Shown: positions 9,956 to 20,185, counted from the first letter of the stretch. The stretch is DNA of 64,000 nt from Acinetobacter corruptisaponis (GCF_030053775.1 NZ_CP125669.1:1545962-1609961), one strand, 5' to 3'. Notes: generated from the letters alone by a model not told the origin. A program made the numbers and translations.

Positions 9956-11671
9956 ATGCGCGCAAGCCGCTTTTTATTTGCAACGTTAAGAGAAACCCCA
10001 AATGATGCTGAAGTCATTTCACACCAGCTCATGTTACGTGCGGGGATGATTCGTAAACTCGCTTCTGGCTTATACTCTTGGTTGCCCATGGGAACGCGTG
10101 TCTTAAAGAAAGTGGATGCCATTGTCCGTGAGGAAATGAATCGTTCGGGCGCTCTGGAAGTGTTTATGCCAGTGACCCAGCCTGCGGCGTTGTGGGAGGA
10201 GTCTGGACGTTTTGAGCAGTATGGCCCAGAACTGTTACGCTTTAAGGATCGTCATGACAATCCTTTTGTACTGGGTCCAACGCATGAGGAAGTGATTACC
10301 GATTTGGCACGTAACGAGCTAAAAAGCTATAAGCAGTTGCCTGTTAATTTTTATCAGATTCAAACCAAATTCCGTGATGAAATTCGTCCACGTTTTGGTG
10401 TGATGCGTTCCCGTGAATTCATCATGAAAGATGCCTATTCATTCCATGCAGATCAGGCCTCATTACAAGAAACCTATGACGTGATGTACGACACTTACTG
10501 CCGTATCTTTACTCGTCTTGGTCTGGATTTCCGCCCTGTGGAAGCAGATACTGGCTCAATTGGTGGTTCAAGCTCGCATGAATTTCATGTACTTGCTTCA
10601 AGTGGTGAAGATGATGTGATTTTCTCAACTGAGTCTGACTATGCAGCCAACATGGAAAAAGCCGAAGCCATTCTGGTCGGCGAACGTGCGGCACCAGCTC
10701 AAGCATTGGCAATTGTTGACACACCCAACCAGAAAACCATTGCAGAGGTTTGCCAGTTCCTGAACGCTGATGCCAAACAATCGGTTAAGGCTTTACTGGT
10801 TCAGGGTCAGGTTGATGAAAATGACAACACTCCTGTGATTGCCCTATTCCTGAGAGGCGATCATGAACTTAATGAAATTAAGGCTGAGAAGCATCCATTA
10901 ATTGCTGCTCCACTTAGCTTTGCTACTGAAGAGCAAATCAGTGCACTGGGATTGAAGACTGGTTTTATTGGTCCTCAAGGTTTACTGGAAAAAGGTTTAA
11001 CCGTAATTGTGGATCGTGCGGCATCGGTATTGTCTGACTTTATTGCAGGTGCAAATGAAGCTGACAAACATGCCACAGGTGTCAACTGGCAACGCGATGC
11101 ACAGTTTACTGAGGTCTATGATCTGCGTAATGTGGTTGAAGGTGATCCATCCCCAGATGGTAAAGGTACACTACTCATCAAACGTGGTATTGAAGTGGGC
11201 CATATCTTCCAGTTAGGCACCAAATATTCTGAAGCGCTGGGCTGTAAGGTTCTGGGTGAAGATGGCAAGCCATTTACAGTCACCATGGGTTGTTATGGTA
11301 TTGGTGTGACCCGTGTGGTTGCCGCTGCCATTGAACAGAACTATGACGACAAGGGTATTATCTGGCCTCAGGCAATTGCACCTTTCGAAGTCGCAATTGT
11401 GCCAATGAATGCGCATAAATCACCACGCACCTTAGAGGCTGCTGAGGCACTTTATGCAGAGTTGCAAGCACAGGGTTATGATGTGTTATTAGATGACCGT
11501 AATGAACGTCCAGGTGTGAAATTCTCTGACCTTGAACTGATGGGAATTCCTCACCGTATCGTTATCGGTGAGAAAGGTCTGGATGCAGGCACTTTTGAAT
11601 ACAAGGGTCGCCGTGATGCGGAAGCCAGCAACCTCAGCAAAGATGAGTTGCTTGCAAAATTAGTAGGTTGA
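9956..11671 (+). CDS. proS: Prolyl-tRNA synthetase
   Basis: ProS charges tRNA-Pro with proline in the cytoplasm. The 571-aa product matches the usual bacterial-type length (E. coli 572). It begins [15 protein letters not shown], and the reading frame upstream (to 9890) adds 22 residues with no family support, so 9956 is the start. Seen: class II core with motif 2 region ([25 protein letters not shown]), an inserted editing (INS) domain in the middle third, motif 3 (GCYGIGVTR) and an anticodon-binding C-terminus ([20 protein letters not shown]). Transcription ends at a strong terminator 20 nt after the stop. Confidence 0.97.
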   Translation: MRASRFLFATLRETPNDAEVISHQLMLRAGMIRKLASGLYSWLPMGTRVLKKVDAIVREEMNRSGALEVFMPVTQPAALWEESGRFEQYGPELLRFKDRHDNPFVLGPTHEEVITDLARNELKSYKQLPVNFYQIQTKFRDEIRPRFGVMRSREFIMKDAYSFHADQASLQETYDVMYDTYCRIFTRLGLDFRPVEADTGSIGGSSSHEFHVLASSGEDDVIFSTESDYAANMEKAEAILVGERAAPAQALAIVDTPNQKTIAEVCQFLNADAKQSVKALLVQGQVDENDNTPVIALFLRGDHELNEIKAEKHPLIAAPLSFATEEQISALGLKTGFIGPQGLLEKGLTVIVDRAASVLSDFIAGANEADKHATGVNWQRDAQFTEVYDLRNVVEGDPSPDGKGTLLIKRGIEVGHIFQLGTKYSEALGCKVLGEDGKPFTVTMGCYGIGVTRVVAAAIEQNYDDKGIIWPQAIAPFEVAIVPMNAHKSPRTLEAAEALYAELQAQGYDVLLDDRNERPGVKFSDLELMGIPHRIVIGEKGLDAGTFEYKGRRDAEASNLSKDELLAKLVG

Positions 11672-11691
11672 TAAAACCCTGCAATAATAAG

Positions 11692-11720
11692 AAAGCCGTT
11701 TCGATTTAAACGGCTTTTTT
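11692..11720. terminator. Intrinsic terminator after proS
   Basis: Stem AAAGCCGTTT / AAACGGCTTT with a short loop, followed by a T-run on the plus strand. The A-run on its other side lets it also serve the convergent minus-strand gene ending at 11725. Confidence 0.85.
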
Positions 11721-11724
11721 ATAC

Positions 11725-12060
11725 TTAGACAGTTAAGTCCTTGATTGTTTCTGATGGACCATTATTTTTAACGGATTCAATACCCTTATCTCGGGACTGC
11801 TCACTGGCATAAAGTTGGCTATTACCAATAACCTGATGATTTGCCGCTTTCAAGTTAAAGTAAGGTTTATCATTTTTTGATGTCAGTCGTTCATAACGTG
11901 CATCATCTGGGCTATTTTTTTGTACTGAAGCAATTCCATTCATTGCGGCTGCCTTGGTTTTATATAGTTCACTGTTTAAAATGGGTTCACTATTCCCCGC
12001 CTTTAACACAAAACGATATTGACCATCACTTGCCTGGCTTAGCTCGAACCATCCTGCCAT
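11725..12060 (-). CDS. YegP-family protein (two DUF1508 repeats)
   Basis: This 111-aa protein is built of two similar halves: GWFELSQASDGQYRFVLKAGN...ILNSELYKTKAAA, then RYERLTSKNDKPYFNLKAAN...IGNSQLYASEQSR. That is the two-repeat DUF1508 architecture of E. coli YegP. The family has no firmly assigned role. Gene is single, convergent with proS, with the ATG at 12060. Confidence 0.85.
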   Translation of the reverse strand: MAGWFELSQASDGQYRFVLKAGNSEPILNSELYKTKAAAMNGIASVQKNSPDDARYERLTSKNDKPYFNLKAANHQVIGNSQLYASEQSRDKGIESVKNNGPSETIKDLTV

Positions 12061-12178
12061 AAAAACCTCTATTTTTGAGTTATTTGTGTTCTTTATCTCA
12101 TCTCAACAATAATAATATAGATCAGGCAACCCGCATTAAAAAGACTATTTTTTGTTCAATTTTGGTAACTTACACATA

Positions 12179-12204
12179 TAAAAAAGGAGCATTTTTATGC
12201 TCCT
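12179..12204 (-). terminator. Intrinsic terminator after yjdM
   Basis: Minus-strand stem AGGAGCAT / ATGCTCCT with a 4-nt loop, followed by six U residues in the minus direction. It sits 17 nt after the yjdM stop. Confidence 0.8.
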
Positions 12205-12220
12205 CCATAAGCCAATTGCA

Positions 12221-12565
12221 TTAAGCCTTTTTGACAAACTCGGATTTTAGTTTCATGGCACCAATCCCATCAATCTTACAGTCAATATTATGACCATCAC
12301 TCGCATCAGCAATTAAACGGATGGTCTTTACTTTCGTACCAACTTTCACCACTGATGAGGAACCTTTAATTTTTAGGTCTTTAATGACCGTAACACTGTC
12401 ACCATCCGCCAACACATTACCATTGGCATCTTTAATGATTTCCTGTTGTTCTGAAGCCTGTCCCTCACTCTGCTTCCACTCATGTGAACATTCAGGGCAG
12501 ATCAATAATTCGCCATCTTGATAGGTATATTCTGATTGGCATTGTGGGCAATTTGGAAAAGACAT
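12221..12565 (-). CDS. yjdM: YjdM/PhnA-family zinc-ribbon protein
   Basis: A 114-aa protein starting MSFPNCPQC with two CxxC knuckles (CPQC and CPEC) forming a zinc ribbon. A compact beta-rich domain follows ([21 protein letters not shown]...[14 protein letters not shown]) typical of YjdM (formerly PhnA). An ATG six codons upstream at 12583 is possible, but 12565 matches the family N-terminus. The old link to phosphonate use is weak and no phn genes are nearby. Confidence 0.88.
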   Translation of the reverse strand: MSFPNCPQCQSEYTYQDGELLICPECSHEWKQSEGQASEQQEIIKDANGNVLADGDSVTVIKDLKIKGSSSVVKVGTKVKTIRLIADASDGHNIDCKIDGIGAMKLKSEFVKKA

Positions 12566-12648
12566 AAAAAATCTCAAAAGCATTATTATGCGAGATTGAA
12601 TGCTTTTTGCAAAATTTTAGTTTTTATTATTTGAAGTACCCTTGTCTT

Positions 12649-13005
12649 TCATGTTTCGATTTTCTTTCTCAACACATAGTTTTTCAGCACCAATGCATGG
12701 TTAATTTTGGGGTCTTTTGCCGCATAAAGCAGGGTCAGCATTTCATGCCTCTCCATTTCCCTTAATTCGTTCACATGAGGATTAGAGTCCAGTTCCTGAT
12801 AATACTTTTGCTGAAAAGAAAGCCAATGCTCAGCTTGATGATTGAATTCTTTTCTCAATTCTGTAGAGGGCGCAATTTCTTTTAACCAGAGGTCTAAATG
12901 TGCCCGCTCTTTTGAAACCCCTCTGGGCCATAGACGATCAACCAGAATGCGCTTACCATCAGTCTCTGCAACATCCTCATAAATACGCTTGATTTGTATA
13001 GGCAT
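12649..13005 (-). CDS. DUF488 family protein (YeaO-like)
   Basis: A 118-aa cytoplasmic protein with the family signature RILVDRLWPRGVSKE near the N-terminus, then WLKEIAPSTELRKEF. Both are conserved in DUF488 proteins of the YeaO type. No catalytic role is established. It follows the 107-aa gene by 21 nt on the same strand and probably shares its transcript. Confidence 0.85.
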   Translation of the reverse strand: MPIQIKRIYEDVAETDGKRILVDRLWPRGVSKERAHLDLWLKEIAPSTELRKEFNHQAEHWLSFQQKYYQELDSNPHVNELREMERHEMLTLLYAAKDPKINHALVLKNYVLRKKIET

Positions 13006-13026
13006 ATTCTTCTCTTTTTCAATCGG

Positions 13027-13350
13027 CTAACTTTCCATTGAAATATCGATGACCTGCCCTTTGGAATCGAAACTGACACAAATAACATAATCTGTCACAT
13101 CATCAGCCAAGGTAAAGTCCAGCTTTTCACTATCATCTCCCCATTGCGAAATCAGTATCAAAGCATCCAAAACCTGTAAGACCGTAGGGGTAGCTGTTGC
13201 AAAATGTTCTTGCCAGTATTCTGGCTCAATTTCTTCCAGATGGTGTCGAATAAACAACTCAACACTTTCTCCTGCCTGTTGATTTTCCAGTTCTGTACAC
13301 ATGGCAATACGTGCCAGCTGTTCACGTTGTTGCAGGCTGATTTCTGTCAT
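13027..13350 (-). CDS. Conserved hypothetical protein, 107 aa
   Basis: Acidic cytoplasmic protein (MTEISLQQREQLARIAM) with a helical first half and a beta-strand C-terminus (DYVICVSFDSKGQVIDISMES). No signal peptide or TM. I do not recognise the family. Its position directly ahead of the DUF488 gene suggests coexpression. ATG at 13350. Confidence 0.6.
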   Translation of the reverse strand: MTEISLQQREQLARIAMCTELENQQAGESVELFIRHHLEEIEPEYWQEHFATATPTVLQVLDALILISQWGDDSEKLDFTLADDVTDYVICVSFDSKGQVIDISMES

Positions 13351-13407
13351 TTTCTTTTCCCCAACTACATAAAATCTGTATTACTGAAATTTTATCAATC
13401 ATTCATT

Positions 13408-13854
13408 TTATTCATCAGGAATTTCAGCTTCCACCAATAATCCCAATAAATATAAGGATTCCTGCCATCCCAAATAACAGGCTTCCACAGGAATCACATC
13501 AGGTATTCCCTCTTGGGTAATATTGATCTCAGTTCCAACCAGCACTGCCTTAAATTGGATGGTGACTTGAATCTGCCCTGGCAAATTGGGATCTTCGAAT
13601 TGGTCAGTATAACGTAGCAACTCATTTTCAATAATTTCTACATAAGTTCCACTAAATGCATGGGAACGATTGGTAGAAAAATTGGTAAATGACATCTTAT
13701 AAGTCCCACCAACCTGAGGATCAAAATGATGTACTTTCGCGGTAAAACCATGAGGTGCCATCCATTTCGCCAATGCATCTGGAACCAGGAAAGCTTTAAA
13801 GACACGCTCTGGTGGGGCCTTGAATACTCGATGTAATTTAACTGTACCTGTCAT
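13408..13854 (-). CDS. SRPBCC / AHSA1-type ligand-binding protein
   Basis: This 148-aa protein has the START-like AHSA1 pattern: HRVFKAPPERVFKAFLVPDALAKWMAPHGF, then VGGTYKMSFTNF, a central strand (GTYVEIIENELLRYTDQFE) and a C-terminal helix with ESLYLLGLLVEAE. Such proteins bind hydrophobic ligands or act as Aha1-like stress factors. The substrate cannot be told. ATG at 13854, 53 nt before the 107-aa gene on the same strand. Confidence 0.85.
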   Translation of the reverse strand: MTGTVKLHRVFKAPPERVFKAFLVPDALAKWMAPHGFTAKVHHFDPQVGGTYKMSFTNFSTNRSHAFSGTYVEIIENELLRYTDQFEDPNLPGQIQVTIQFKAVLVGTEINITQEGIPDVIPVEACYLGWQESLYLLGLLVEAEIPDE

Positions 13855-14039
13855 TTTTATTCTCCATCATTGTTTATCACTCTTGTTATATTTGTCATCA
13901 CCATGAATCAATGGTTGCAATGACTTTGGTTGCCCATTCTGTCATAAATAAGCAGAATCTAAAGCTGTTTTTTTGTGAAAAATAGCGCAAAATAAACCCC
14001 TATATTTTAATGACTAGAACACAGCCTTAGGATGAATCA

Positions 14040-14762
14040 ATGAGTCAGCTTGCTTTTACTGCTTTTAGCTTAAATGGTGTAGATGCACAAAAATTCCTAC
14101 AAGGCCAGGTGACTGTTCATGCTGAACGCCTGCCAGAAAATGAAAGTCGCTACACCGCTATTTGTGATTTGAAAGGGCGTATTCATTTTGGCCTATGGAT
14201 CAAAAGATTAAATCCAGAGAGTTTTGAACTGGTGACAACTCAGGATCAGGCAGAAGAGTTTTCCAAACACATTAAAAAGTTTGGTGCCTTTTCAAAAATG
14301 AAGCTAGAAGAAATTGGTCAAGTTTTTCCAAGTGTTATAGGCAACCATACCGCGTTTTCTTCAACAGAAACAGATATAAATGCATGGCAAATACAAGCCA
14401 TTCAGTCTGGACAAGCATGGATTACCCAAGCAACTGAACATCTGTTCCAGCCACAGGAACTGCGTCTGCATCAACGAGATGGTGTGCATTTTGATAAAGG
14501 TTGTTACCTAGGACAGGAAATTGTGGCGCGTCTATGGTTTAAGGCAAAACCTAAACACTGGTTGCATTTGATTCAAGGCAATGATGCTGTACCCACTCCT
14601 GCAACCCAACTGAATAAGGATGTGGAGGTGGTCAATAGTATCGCTCTTGAAGAGGGCTATTTGGCTTTGGTAATTGCCAAACCAACTGCTCTGGAAGAAC
14701 TTCATCTAACCGTTTTAGATTTACCAGAAGCTTTAAATGGTGATGTGGCGAGACCTCAATAA
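14040..14762 (+). CDS. ygfZ: YgfZ-like folate-binding Fe-S cluster maintenance protein
   Basis: A 240-aa homologue of the GcvT-like protein YgfZ, which helps keep certain Fe-S enzymes active, such as MiaB and other radical-SAM enzymes in E. coli. The diagnostic motif KGCYLGQE is present (KGCYLGQEIVAR), along with the N-terminal region FLQGQVTVHAE. It is shorter than E. coli YgfZ (326 aa), as in many Moraxellaceae. ATG at 14040 has AGGA 9 nt upstream. Confidence 0.88.
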   Translation: MSQLAFTAFSLNGVDAQKFLQGQVTVHAERLPENESRYTAICDLKGRIHFGLWIKRLNPESFELVTTQDQAEEFSKHIKKFGAFSKMKLEEIGQVFPSVIGNHTAFSSTETDINAWQIQAIQSGQAWITQATEHLFQPQELRLHQRDGVHFDKGCYLGQEIVARLWFKAKPKHWLHLIQGNDAVPTPATQLNKDVEVVNSIALEEGYLALVIAKPTALEELHLTVLDLPEALNGDVARPQ

Positions 14763-14836
14763 TTTTTATGCGATAGGATTGCCCAATATTCAAATGGGCG
14801 CTATTGTTTCGTCATACTTATCAATTTCAATTTGCA

Positions 14837-15568
14837 ATGAAAATAATGATCAAAACTTTATTATCTGCGATTACGTTTGGCCTCATCACTTTATCAACAG
14901 CACATGCTGATATCCAAACAATTGAACAAAACCTCAAGACCAACTATCCAGAACTCTCGATTCGATCAGTGACTCCCTCACCAATATCAGGACTTTATGA
15001 AGTCTACGCAGGTGGACGTTTGATATATACCAATGAAGAGGCAAAATACCTGTTTATTGGTCAACTGGTCGATCCAAAAAACCAAAAAAATCTAACCGAA
15101 GAGCGTTTAATTGAGCTCAATAAAATTGATGTTAAACAATTGCCATTAGAGCAAGCTATTCGATATGTTAAGGGTGATGGTAAACGTACACTTTACATAT
15201 TTACAGACCCCGACTGCCCTTATTGTCAAAAACTGGAACAGTATATGACCTCCATTGATAATGTGACTGTCTATTTATTTCCGTTCCCGTTAAAAACCCT
15301 GCACCCTCAGGCTGAGGAAGTTGCCAACAAAATCTGGTGTGCTAAAAACCAATATGAAGCTTGGGAGGATTATATGCTACATCGTAAAGCTCCAAAAAAT
15401 TCAGGACAATGCACTACCCCAATTCAGAAGAATCTAATTCTGGGAAAAAGTCTACAAATCAATGGAACACCTACCCTATTTTTGAAAAATGGTACTCGGA
15501 TTGCTGGTATGCCACAAAATGCAGAACAAATTGAACAATTACTAAACTCAGCTGAGCAATCTAAATAA
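14837..15568 (+). CDS. DsbC-like periplasmic disulfide isomerase
   Basis: This 243-aa protein has a signal peptide (MKIMIKTLLSAITFGLITLSTAHA), an N-terminal DsbC/G-type dimerisation domain and a thioredoxin fold with active site CPYC (C127/C130; FTDPDCPYC). A second Cys pair (WCAKN... and ...GQCTT) matches the structural disulfide of DsbC. The cis-Pro loop is NGTPTLFL. It reshuffles wrong disulfides in periplasmic proteins. The start at 14837 puts the signal peptide at the N-terminus; an upstream frame start at 14804 would bury it. Confidence 0.9.
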   Translation: MKIMIKTLLSAITFGLITLSTAHADIQTIEQNLKTNYPELSIRSVTPSPISGLYEVYAGGRLIYTNEEAKYLFIGQLVDPKNQKNLTEERLIELNKIDVKQLPLEQAIRYVKGDGKRTLYIFTDPDCPYCQKLEQYMTSIDNVTVYLFPFPLKTLHPQAEEVANKIWCAKNQYEAWEDYMLHRKAPKNSGQCTTPIQKNLILGKSLQINGTPTLFLKNGTRIAGMPQNAEQIEQLLNSAEQSK

Positions 15569-15812
15569 ATGCATAAATTAACAGTAGTTTAACCATTTCC
15601 ACATGATGTATTCACATTTTTCTTTATCAGTATTTTAAAATAATTTATATATTTCAAAATACTACAAACCCAAGATATATTTACCCATAAATATTGAAAT
15701 ACAAAATTTCCATTTACATTTTATGCGAAAATCTTACACTTATTTTGGTCACAACATTGTTTTCTGCCAACAACAAAGGATTGCGGCAGATTTACATGAA
15801 AGGAAAATAAAG

Positions 15813-16616
15813 ATGAAAAAGTTGCTCATTGCCAGTCTAATCATGGTTGCAAGCCATTCGGTATTTGCAGCCGATAATAAAACCTCAGCAGCTCCAGATG
15901 TCTTTGCAAAAGCCACTCAACTTTATGAAGCAAAGAATTATCCTGAAGCATTTCAGGAAATGCAGCGCCTAGCAAATACAGGCAATGCCCAAGCAATTTA
16001 TAATGTGGGCTACATGACCCAAATAGGGCAAGGCACAGTTAAAGATGAAAAAAAAGCTTTGCAATATTATCAAGATGCCTCCAACAAAGGATTTGGTAAG
16101 GCCAGCTTTATCTTGGCACAAGCCTATCATAAAGGGAATTTAGGCCTCCCTAAAGATGCTCAAAAATACAAGGAATTTTTAGACAAAGCTTCCGTTCAGG
16201 GTTCTGAGGAAGCAACTGTTGAGTTTGCAGATTTGTTGTTTAAACAGGGCAAACCCGAATATGATCAAATTGCTATTCAACGCTTACTGCCTTTGCTACG
16301 CAAAGATTATTACCCAGCAAAAAACCTTAAAGCAATTTATGATCTTGGTATTGGTGTAAAAAATAAAAATCCGATTATGCAACTACAAGCTGTAGAAAGC
16401 TTAAAAGACTTAGCGAAAAAAGGCTATGCGCCATCACTTATGGTTTTAGGTAATATGCTAGCAAACGGTGGAATTATTGACCAAAACCTTCCTGAAGCTC
16501 AAAAAATATTTAGTGCATTGGCAGCACAAAATTTTCCAAATGCCAAAGAAGCATTAGCCGAAGTTGAAAAAGCAATCGCTGCTAAAAAGTTTGCTCCAGC
16601 AACCTCTAAAAAATAA
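15813..16616 (+). CDS. Sel1-repeat (TPR-like) periplasmic protein
   Basis: A 267-aa protein with a signal peptide (MKKLLIASLIMVASHSVFAA). At least three Sel1-like repeats follow (NAQAIYNVGYMTQIGQG..., FGKASFILAQAYHKGNLG..., YAPSLMVLGNMLANGG...), ending in a Lys-rich tail. Sel1 proteins usually act as interaction scaffolds; no partner is visible here. ATG at 15813 with AAGGA 9 nt upstream is preferred to a frame start at 15723, which lacks a signal. Confidence 0.85.
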   Translation: MKKLLIASLIMVASHSVFAADNKTSAAPDVFAKATQLYEAKNYPEAFQEMQRLANTGNAQAIYNVGYMTQIGQGTVKDEKKALQYYQDASNKGFGKASFILAQAYHKGNLGLPKDAQKYKEFLDKASVQGSEEATVEFADLLFKQGKPEYDQIAIQRLLPLLRKDYYPAKNLKAIYDLGIGVKNKNPIMQLQAVESLKDLAKKGYAPSLMVLGNMLANGGIIDQNLPEAQKIFSALAAQNFPNAKEALAEVEKAIAAKKFAPATSKK

Positions 16617-16621
16617 TGAAA

Positions 16622-16656
16622 AACCCTCTTATATTCTATTAAAAATAAGAGGGTTA
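16622..16656. terminator. Bidirectional intrinsic terminator
   Basis: Stem AACCCTCTTAT / ATAAGAGGGTT with flanking A- and T-rich tracts, lying between the convergent Sel1 gene and TonB-receptor gene. Confidence 0.85.
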
Positions 16657-16668
16657 TTTCTATTTGAA

Positions 16669-18807
16669 TTAAAACTGCTTGCTGACTCTCATTCCCACAC
16701 TTAGGTTACGCCCATCAGCAGGCTCAAAAAATCGACTGTTCCCTTCATTAACAATGACTGAACCAATATAGTTTTTATCGAACAGGTTATCTATCCGAAC
16801 AAAACCATTGACACTCCAATCGACATATTTCCTTACATAACCCGTATAAACAGAGGCAATGGTATAGCTTGCTGCTGAATCACTATTGATGTCATTCACA
16901 TAGACTTTATCCATATAGTGGGTATCAACACCAGCATAAAAACCCAGTTCAGGCTGCCATGTAACTCCAATAAAAGCTTGATTTTTAGCAATTCCTGGAA
17001 TGAGATTGTTTGCTGGAATTTCTGCAACATTTCCTAATTTCGGAACTTTCGTATCAAACTTTGCATCTAAATACGCATAGCTCGTATTGATGCTCAAATC
17101 TTTCCATAATTTTTTATTCCAGCTTAACTCTGCACCTTTGCGTAAGGTTTTATTAGCATTACGGTAGGTTGCACGTCCACCCATATTTTCTGCTGCAACA
17201 ATGTCATCTTGAGTGTCGATATAAAAAGTAGCGAGGTTAAAATCACCACATCTATTTGAAGATTTTAGGCCAACTTCATAGTTATCACTTTTGGATGGCT
17301 TTAAATCTAAAGTACTTGCTCCACCACCCTGTGCAGGGTATGCCATTTCAGTGAACGTTGGTGTTTCAAAACCTTTGGTATAACTGGCATAGACCAAAGT
17401 CAGTGGAACAATCTGCCAACTTAAAGCGACAGATGGCAAAATTTCTTCATAGGTCGTTTTACCGCTATTATCACCATTTAGACCAACGATATAACGATCT
17501 TTGGATTTGTAATGTACGTTACTGTAGCGCACTCCCGTATCTAAACGCATTTTTGGTAGGAATGACCATGATGCTTGTAGATAAGGATCAACATTCCATA
17601 AAGTATTTCGCTCATCTCGGCGCAAAGCACCCACAATCCCTTTATCACCCTGATCATTAAAATTTTGGAAACCCTGTCGATCTTCATTCATGGCGTCTAT
17701 AGAAACACCAGCAGTAAATTGGGTTTTGGGAAGTAAATCCTTACCCGTCCATCGAAAATCAGTTCCATAGTAGTCACGTTTAAAATCAATCACCCCACCC
17801 GCCTGATAAGGTGTATTGGGATTTTTTTGAACCATATCAGGAATAGATTGATATTGAATGACTTGCCGCTGTCCGACATAAGCCATGGCATAAAGTTCAT
17901 TTTGATCATTGATTGGCTTTGACCATGTCACACCAGTCTGGGTCTGGTCAATTTTTTTACGCGCATTATAATCCATGACATTTTTTGCAACTTGTTTGGG
18001 ATTGTTCTCCCACTCTGCTCGAGTTAGGCCACCTGGATCAGCAGCATCAATATTGACGTAATTAGTGACCCAGTTAATCTTGCTGCCATCATCCAGATTC
18101 CATGTCAGTTTGGCATTATTTAAGGTTTTATTGGCACCGCTATGGTCACGGAAACCATCAGTATCAAAATAAGACGAACTAATGATATAACTCGGCTCAT
18201 TTTGCTTGTCCGTCCCTCCTTGTAGTATCAAACCTGCACGATTTTTATGATGACTGCCCCCAGCATAACTCATTTCAATAGAATCTTTACCTTGCCCTTC
18301 TTTGGTCGTTGCCAGAATTGCGCCACCCGATGAGTTTCCGTACAGGGAAGAAAATGGCCCAGTTAAAATTTCAAGATGATCGAGGCTGCTCAGGTCAATA
18401 TTAGAAGTCTGCCCCTGCCCATCAGGCATGGTTGCAGGAATACCATCGGTATATAAACGGATTCCCCTCACCCCAAAAGTAGAACGGGCACCAAAACCAC
18501 GCATTGAGAGTTGTAAATCCTGCGCGTAGTTCTCTCGGTTGCGCAACTGAACACTTGGAATCCCTTTGACCAGTTCAGTCAAGTTGACTTGGGCAAATTG
18601 ATCTGCTTTAGGGCTTTCAATACGGAAAATTGAAGCTGGTGTTTCCATATAGGTGGTATTGGTACGGGTTGCCTCGACTTTAATTGGGATAAGTTGCTGT
18701 ATTGGCTGTGTCTCTATATCAACTTTAGCAGCCCATACCAAGGAGCTATTCAACCCCATACTTACCGCAACACAACCGTATAAAAAATTCAGTTTAATTA
18801 AAGGCAT
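16669..18807 (-). CDS. TonB-dependent outer-membrane receptor (FecA-like), substrate unknown
   Basis: A 712-aa outer-membrane transporter. Signal peptide about 1-26 (cleavage near VWAA), possible TonB box near LIPIKVEATR, plug domain (LTELVKGIPSVQLRNREN, then LSMRGFGARSTFGVRGIRLYTDGIPATMPDGQ), and a 22-strand barrel ending in ...SVGMRVSKQF with the terminal Phe typical of barrels. The plug resembles the FecA/siderophore class, but the ligand cannot be named. No siderophore or tonB genes are adjacent, and I see no clear Fur box in the 208 nt before mutM. Confidence 0.9.
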   Translation of the reverse strand: MPLIKLNFLYGCVAVSMGLNSSLVWAAKVDIETQPIQQLIPIKVEATRTNTTYMETPASIFRIESPKADQFAQVNLTELVKGIPSVQLRNRENYAQDLQLSMRGFGARSTFGVRGIRLYTDGIPATMPDGQGQTSNIDLSSLDHLEILTGPFSSLYGNSSGGAILATTKEGQGKDSIEMSYAGGSHHKNRAGLILQGGTDKQNEPSYIISSSYFDTDGFRDHSGANKTLNNAKLTWNLDDGSKINWVTNYVNIDAADPGGLTRAEWENNPKQVAKNVMDYNARKKIDQTQTGVTWSKPINDQNELYAMAYVGQRQVIQYQSIPDMVQKNPNTPYQAGGVIDFKRDYYGTDFRWTGKDLLPKTQFTAGVSIDAMNEDRQGFQNFNDQGDKGIVGALRRDERNTLWNVDPYLQASWSFLPKMRLDTGVRYSNVHYKSKDRYIVGLNGDNSGKTTYEEILPSVALSWQIVPLTLVYASYTKGFETPTFTEMAYPAQGGGASTLDLKPSKSDNYEVGLKSSNRCGDFNLATFYIDTQDDIVAAENMGGRATYRNANKTLRKGAELSWNKKLWKDLSINTSYAYLDAKFDTKVPKLGNVAEIPANNLIPGIAKNQAFIGVTWQPELGFYAGVDTHYMDKVYVNDINSDSAASYTIASVYTGYVRKYVDWSVNGFVRIDNLFDKNYIGSVIVNEGNSRFFEPADGRNLSVGMRVSKQF

Positions 18808-19015
18808 AGAAATTCCTTATGGACCTAAAATATAAGAAAGCAATTTTCAAAGACAAGCATGGATTATTTTAATATTGATCTTATCTCATTGGGATTCAAT
18901 AAAATGATCAAAAACTAGTATTTATCAACCTTAGCAAATAAAATTAAAGGTCGATATTATTGTAAGTAAAACATTTGCCCTCATTGTATTGTTGTTGAAA
19001 CAACTTGAGCACATC

Positions 19016-19834
19016 ATGCCCGAACTTCCAGAAGTTGAAACCACCAAGACGAGTTTACTGCCTTTACTCGACCAAAGTGTTTTAGCAGTTAAAGTATTAA
19101 ATGCAAGCTTACGCTGGAAAATTCCTGATGATATTCAGAAATTGGTTGGGCAGCGTTTAACAATGCTTTCACGCCGCTCCAAATATATTCTGGCTGAATT
19201 TGAACAGGATCAAATGCTTTGGCATTTAGGCATGTCAGGTAGTTTTCGCTTGTGCCAACCCAGTGACGAATTGCGGAAACATGATCATTTAATTATTGAT
19301 TTTGAAGATATTCAACTGCGCTATCATGATCCACGTCGTTTTGGTTGTATTCTTTGGCTAGATCAGGACAAACAGTCCAAGCTTATTGACACGCTTGGTC
19401 CAGAACCTTTAAGTGAAGATTTTAATGCGACTTATTTGTTAGAAAAGCTAAATAAGAAGAATGTAGGTATTAAAATTGCGCTTATGGATAATCATGTGGT
19501 GGTAGGTGTTGGTAATATTTACGCAACTGAAAGTCTATTCAATATTGGAGTTCATCCTGCACAACCTGCTTCAACTTTAACCCAGGCACAAGTTGAAAAG
19601 TTGGTGATTGAGGTCAAGCGCATCCTAAAACAAGCGATTGATCTTGGCGGTTCAACTTTACGTGACTATAGTAATGCGATGGGCGAAAATGGTTATTTCC
19701 AACAAACGCTGCTTGCTTATGGTCGTGCAGGTGAAATGTGTGTCAACTGCGAAACCACGCTGGAGAATTTAAAGTTGGGACAACGCGCCAGTGTGTTCTG
19801 CCCACAGTGCCAACCCTTAAATAAGAAAGCTTAG
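19016..19834 (+). CDS. mutM: Formamidopyrimidine-DNA glycosylase (Fpg/MutM)
   Basis: This 272-aa enzyme removes 8-oxoguanine and formamidopyrimidines from DNA and nicks the abasic site. The mature N-terminus PELPEVETT (catalytic Pro1 and Glu2 after Met removal) fixes the start at 19016, not the frame start at 18989. The catalytic Lys lies in RRSKYIL. The C-terminal zinc finger is CVNC...CPQC. Divergent from the TonB receptor. Confidence 0.97.
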   Translation: MPELPEVETTKTSLLPLLDQSVLAVKVLNASLRWKIPDDIQKLVGQRLTMLSRRSKYILAEFEQDQMLWHLGMSGSFRLCQPSDELRKHDHLIIDFEDIQLRYHDPRRFGCILWLDQDKQSKLIDTLGPEPLSEDFNATYLLEKLNKKNVGIKIALMDNHVVVGVGNIYATESLFNIGVHPAQPASTLTQAQVEKLVIEVKRILKQAIDLGGSTLRDYSNAMGENGYFQQTLLAYGRAGEMCVNCETTLENLKLGQRASVFCPQCQPLNKKA

Positions 19835-19866
19835 ATATTTCAATGCTGGCTCAAGGAGAGTGATTT

Positions 19867-20157
19867 ATGCAGACTGCAATTGTTCGGCATATTCTGGTCA
19901 AGGATAAAGACTTGGCAGAACAACTGAAAAAGCGGATTCATTCTGGCGCGGACTTTGCGAAAATCGCCAAGCAATATTCAACATGCAACTCAGCAAAACG
20001 CGGTGGTGAACTCGGTGAAGTGAAAAAAGGGCAGCTTGTTCCTGTGATCGACAAACTGGTCTTTACTGCCGCGGAGAGGGTCTTACACGGTCCAATTAAA
20101 AGCCAATTTGGCTTTCATCTGGTTGAAATTAAATTCCGTATGGAGGGTTTTCACTAA
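19867..20157 (+). CDS. ppiC: PpiC-like parvulin peptidyl-prolyl isomerase
   Basis: A 96-aa single-domain parvulin without a signal peptide, so cytoplasmic like E. coli PpiC (93 aa). Family motifs ARHILVK-like (VRHILVKDKDLAE), FAKIAKQYSTCNSAKRGGELG and FGFHLVEI are present. It follows mutM by 32 nt in the same direction; ATG has AAGGAGAG 5-12 nt upstream. Confidence 0.93.
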   Translation: MQTAIVRHILVKDKDLAEQLKKRIHSGADFAKIAKQYSTCNSAKRGGELGEVKKGQLVPVIDKLVFTAAERVLHGPIKSQFGFHLVEIKFRMEGFH

Positions 20158-20185
20158 AGCTTTTCTTTTACCGTGAATGATTGTT

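Noticed and set aside
18808..19015. Possible Fur box upstream of the TonB receptor
   Set aside because: AT-rich segment has only loose GATAAT-like pieces and no 19-bp dyad close to the consensus.
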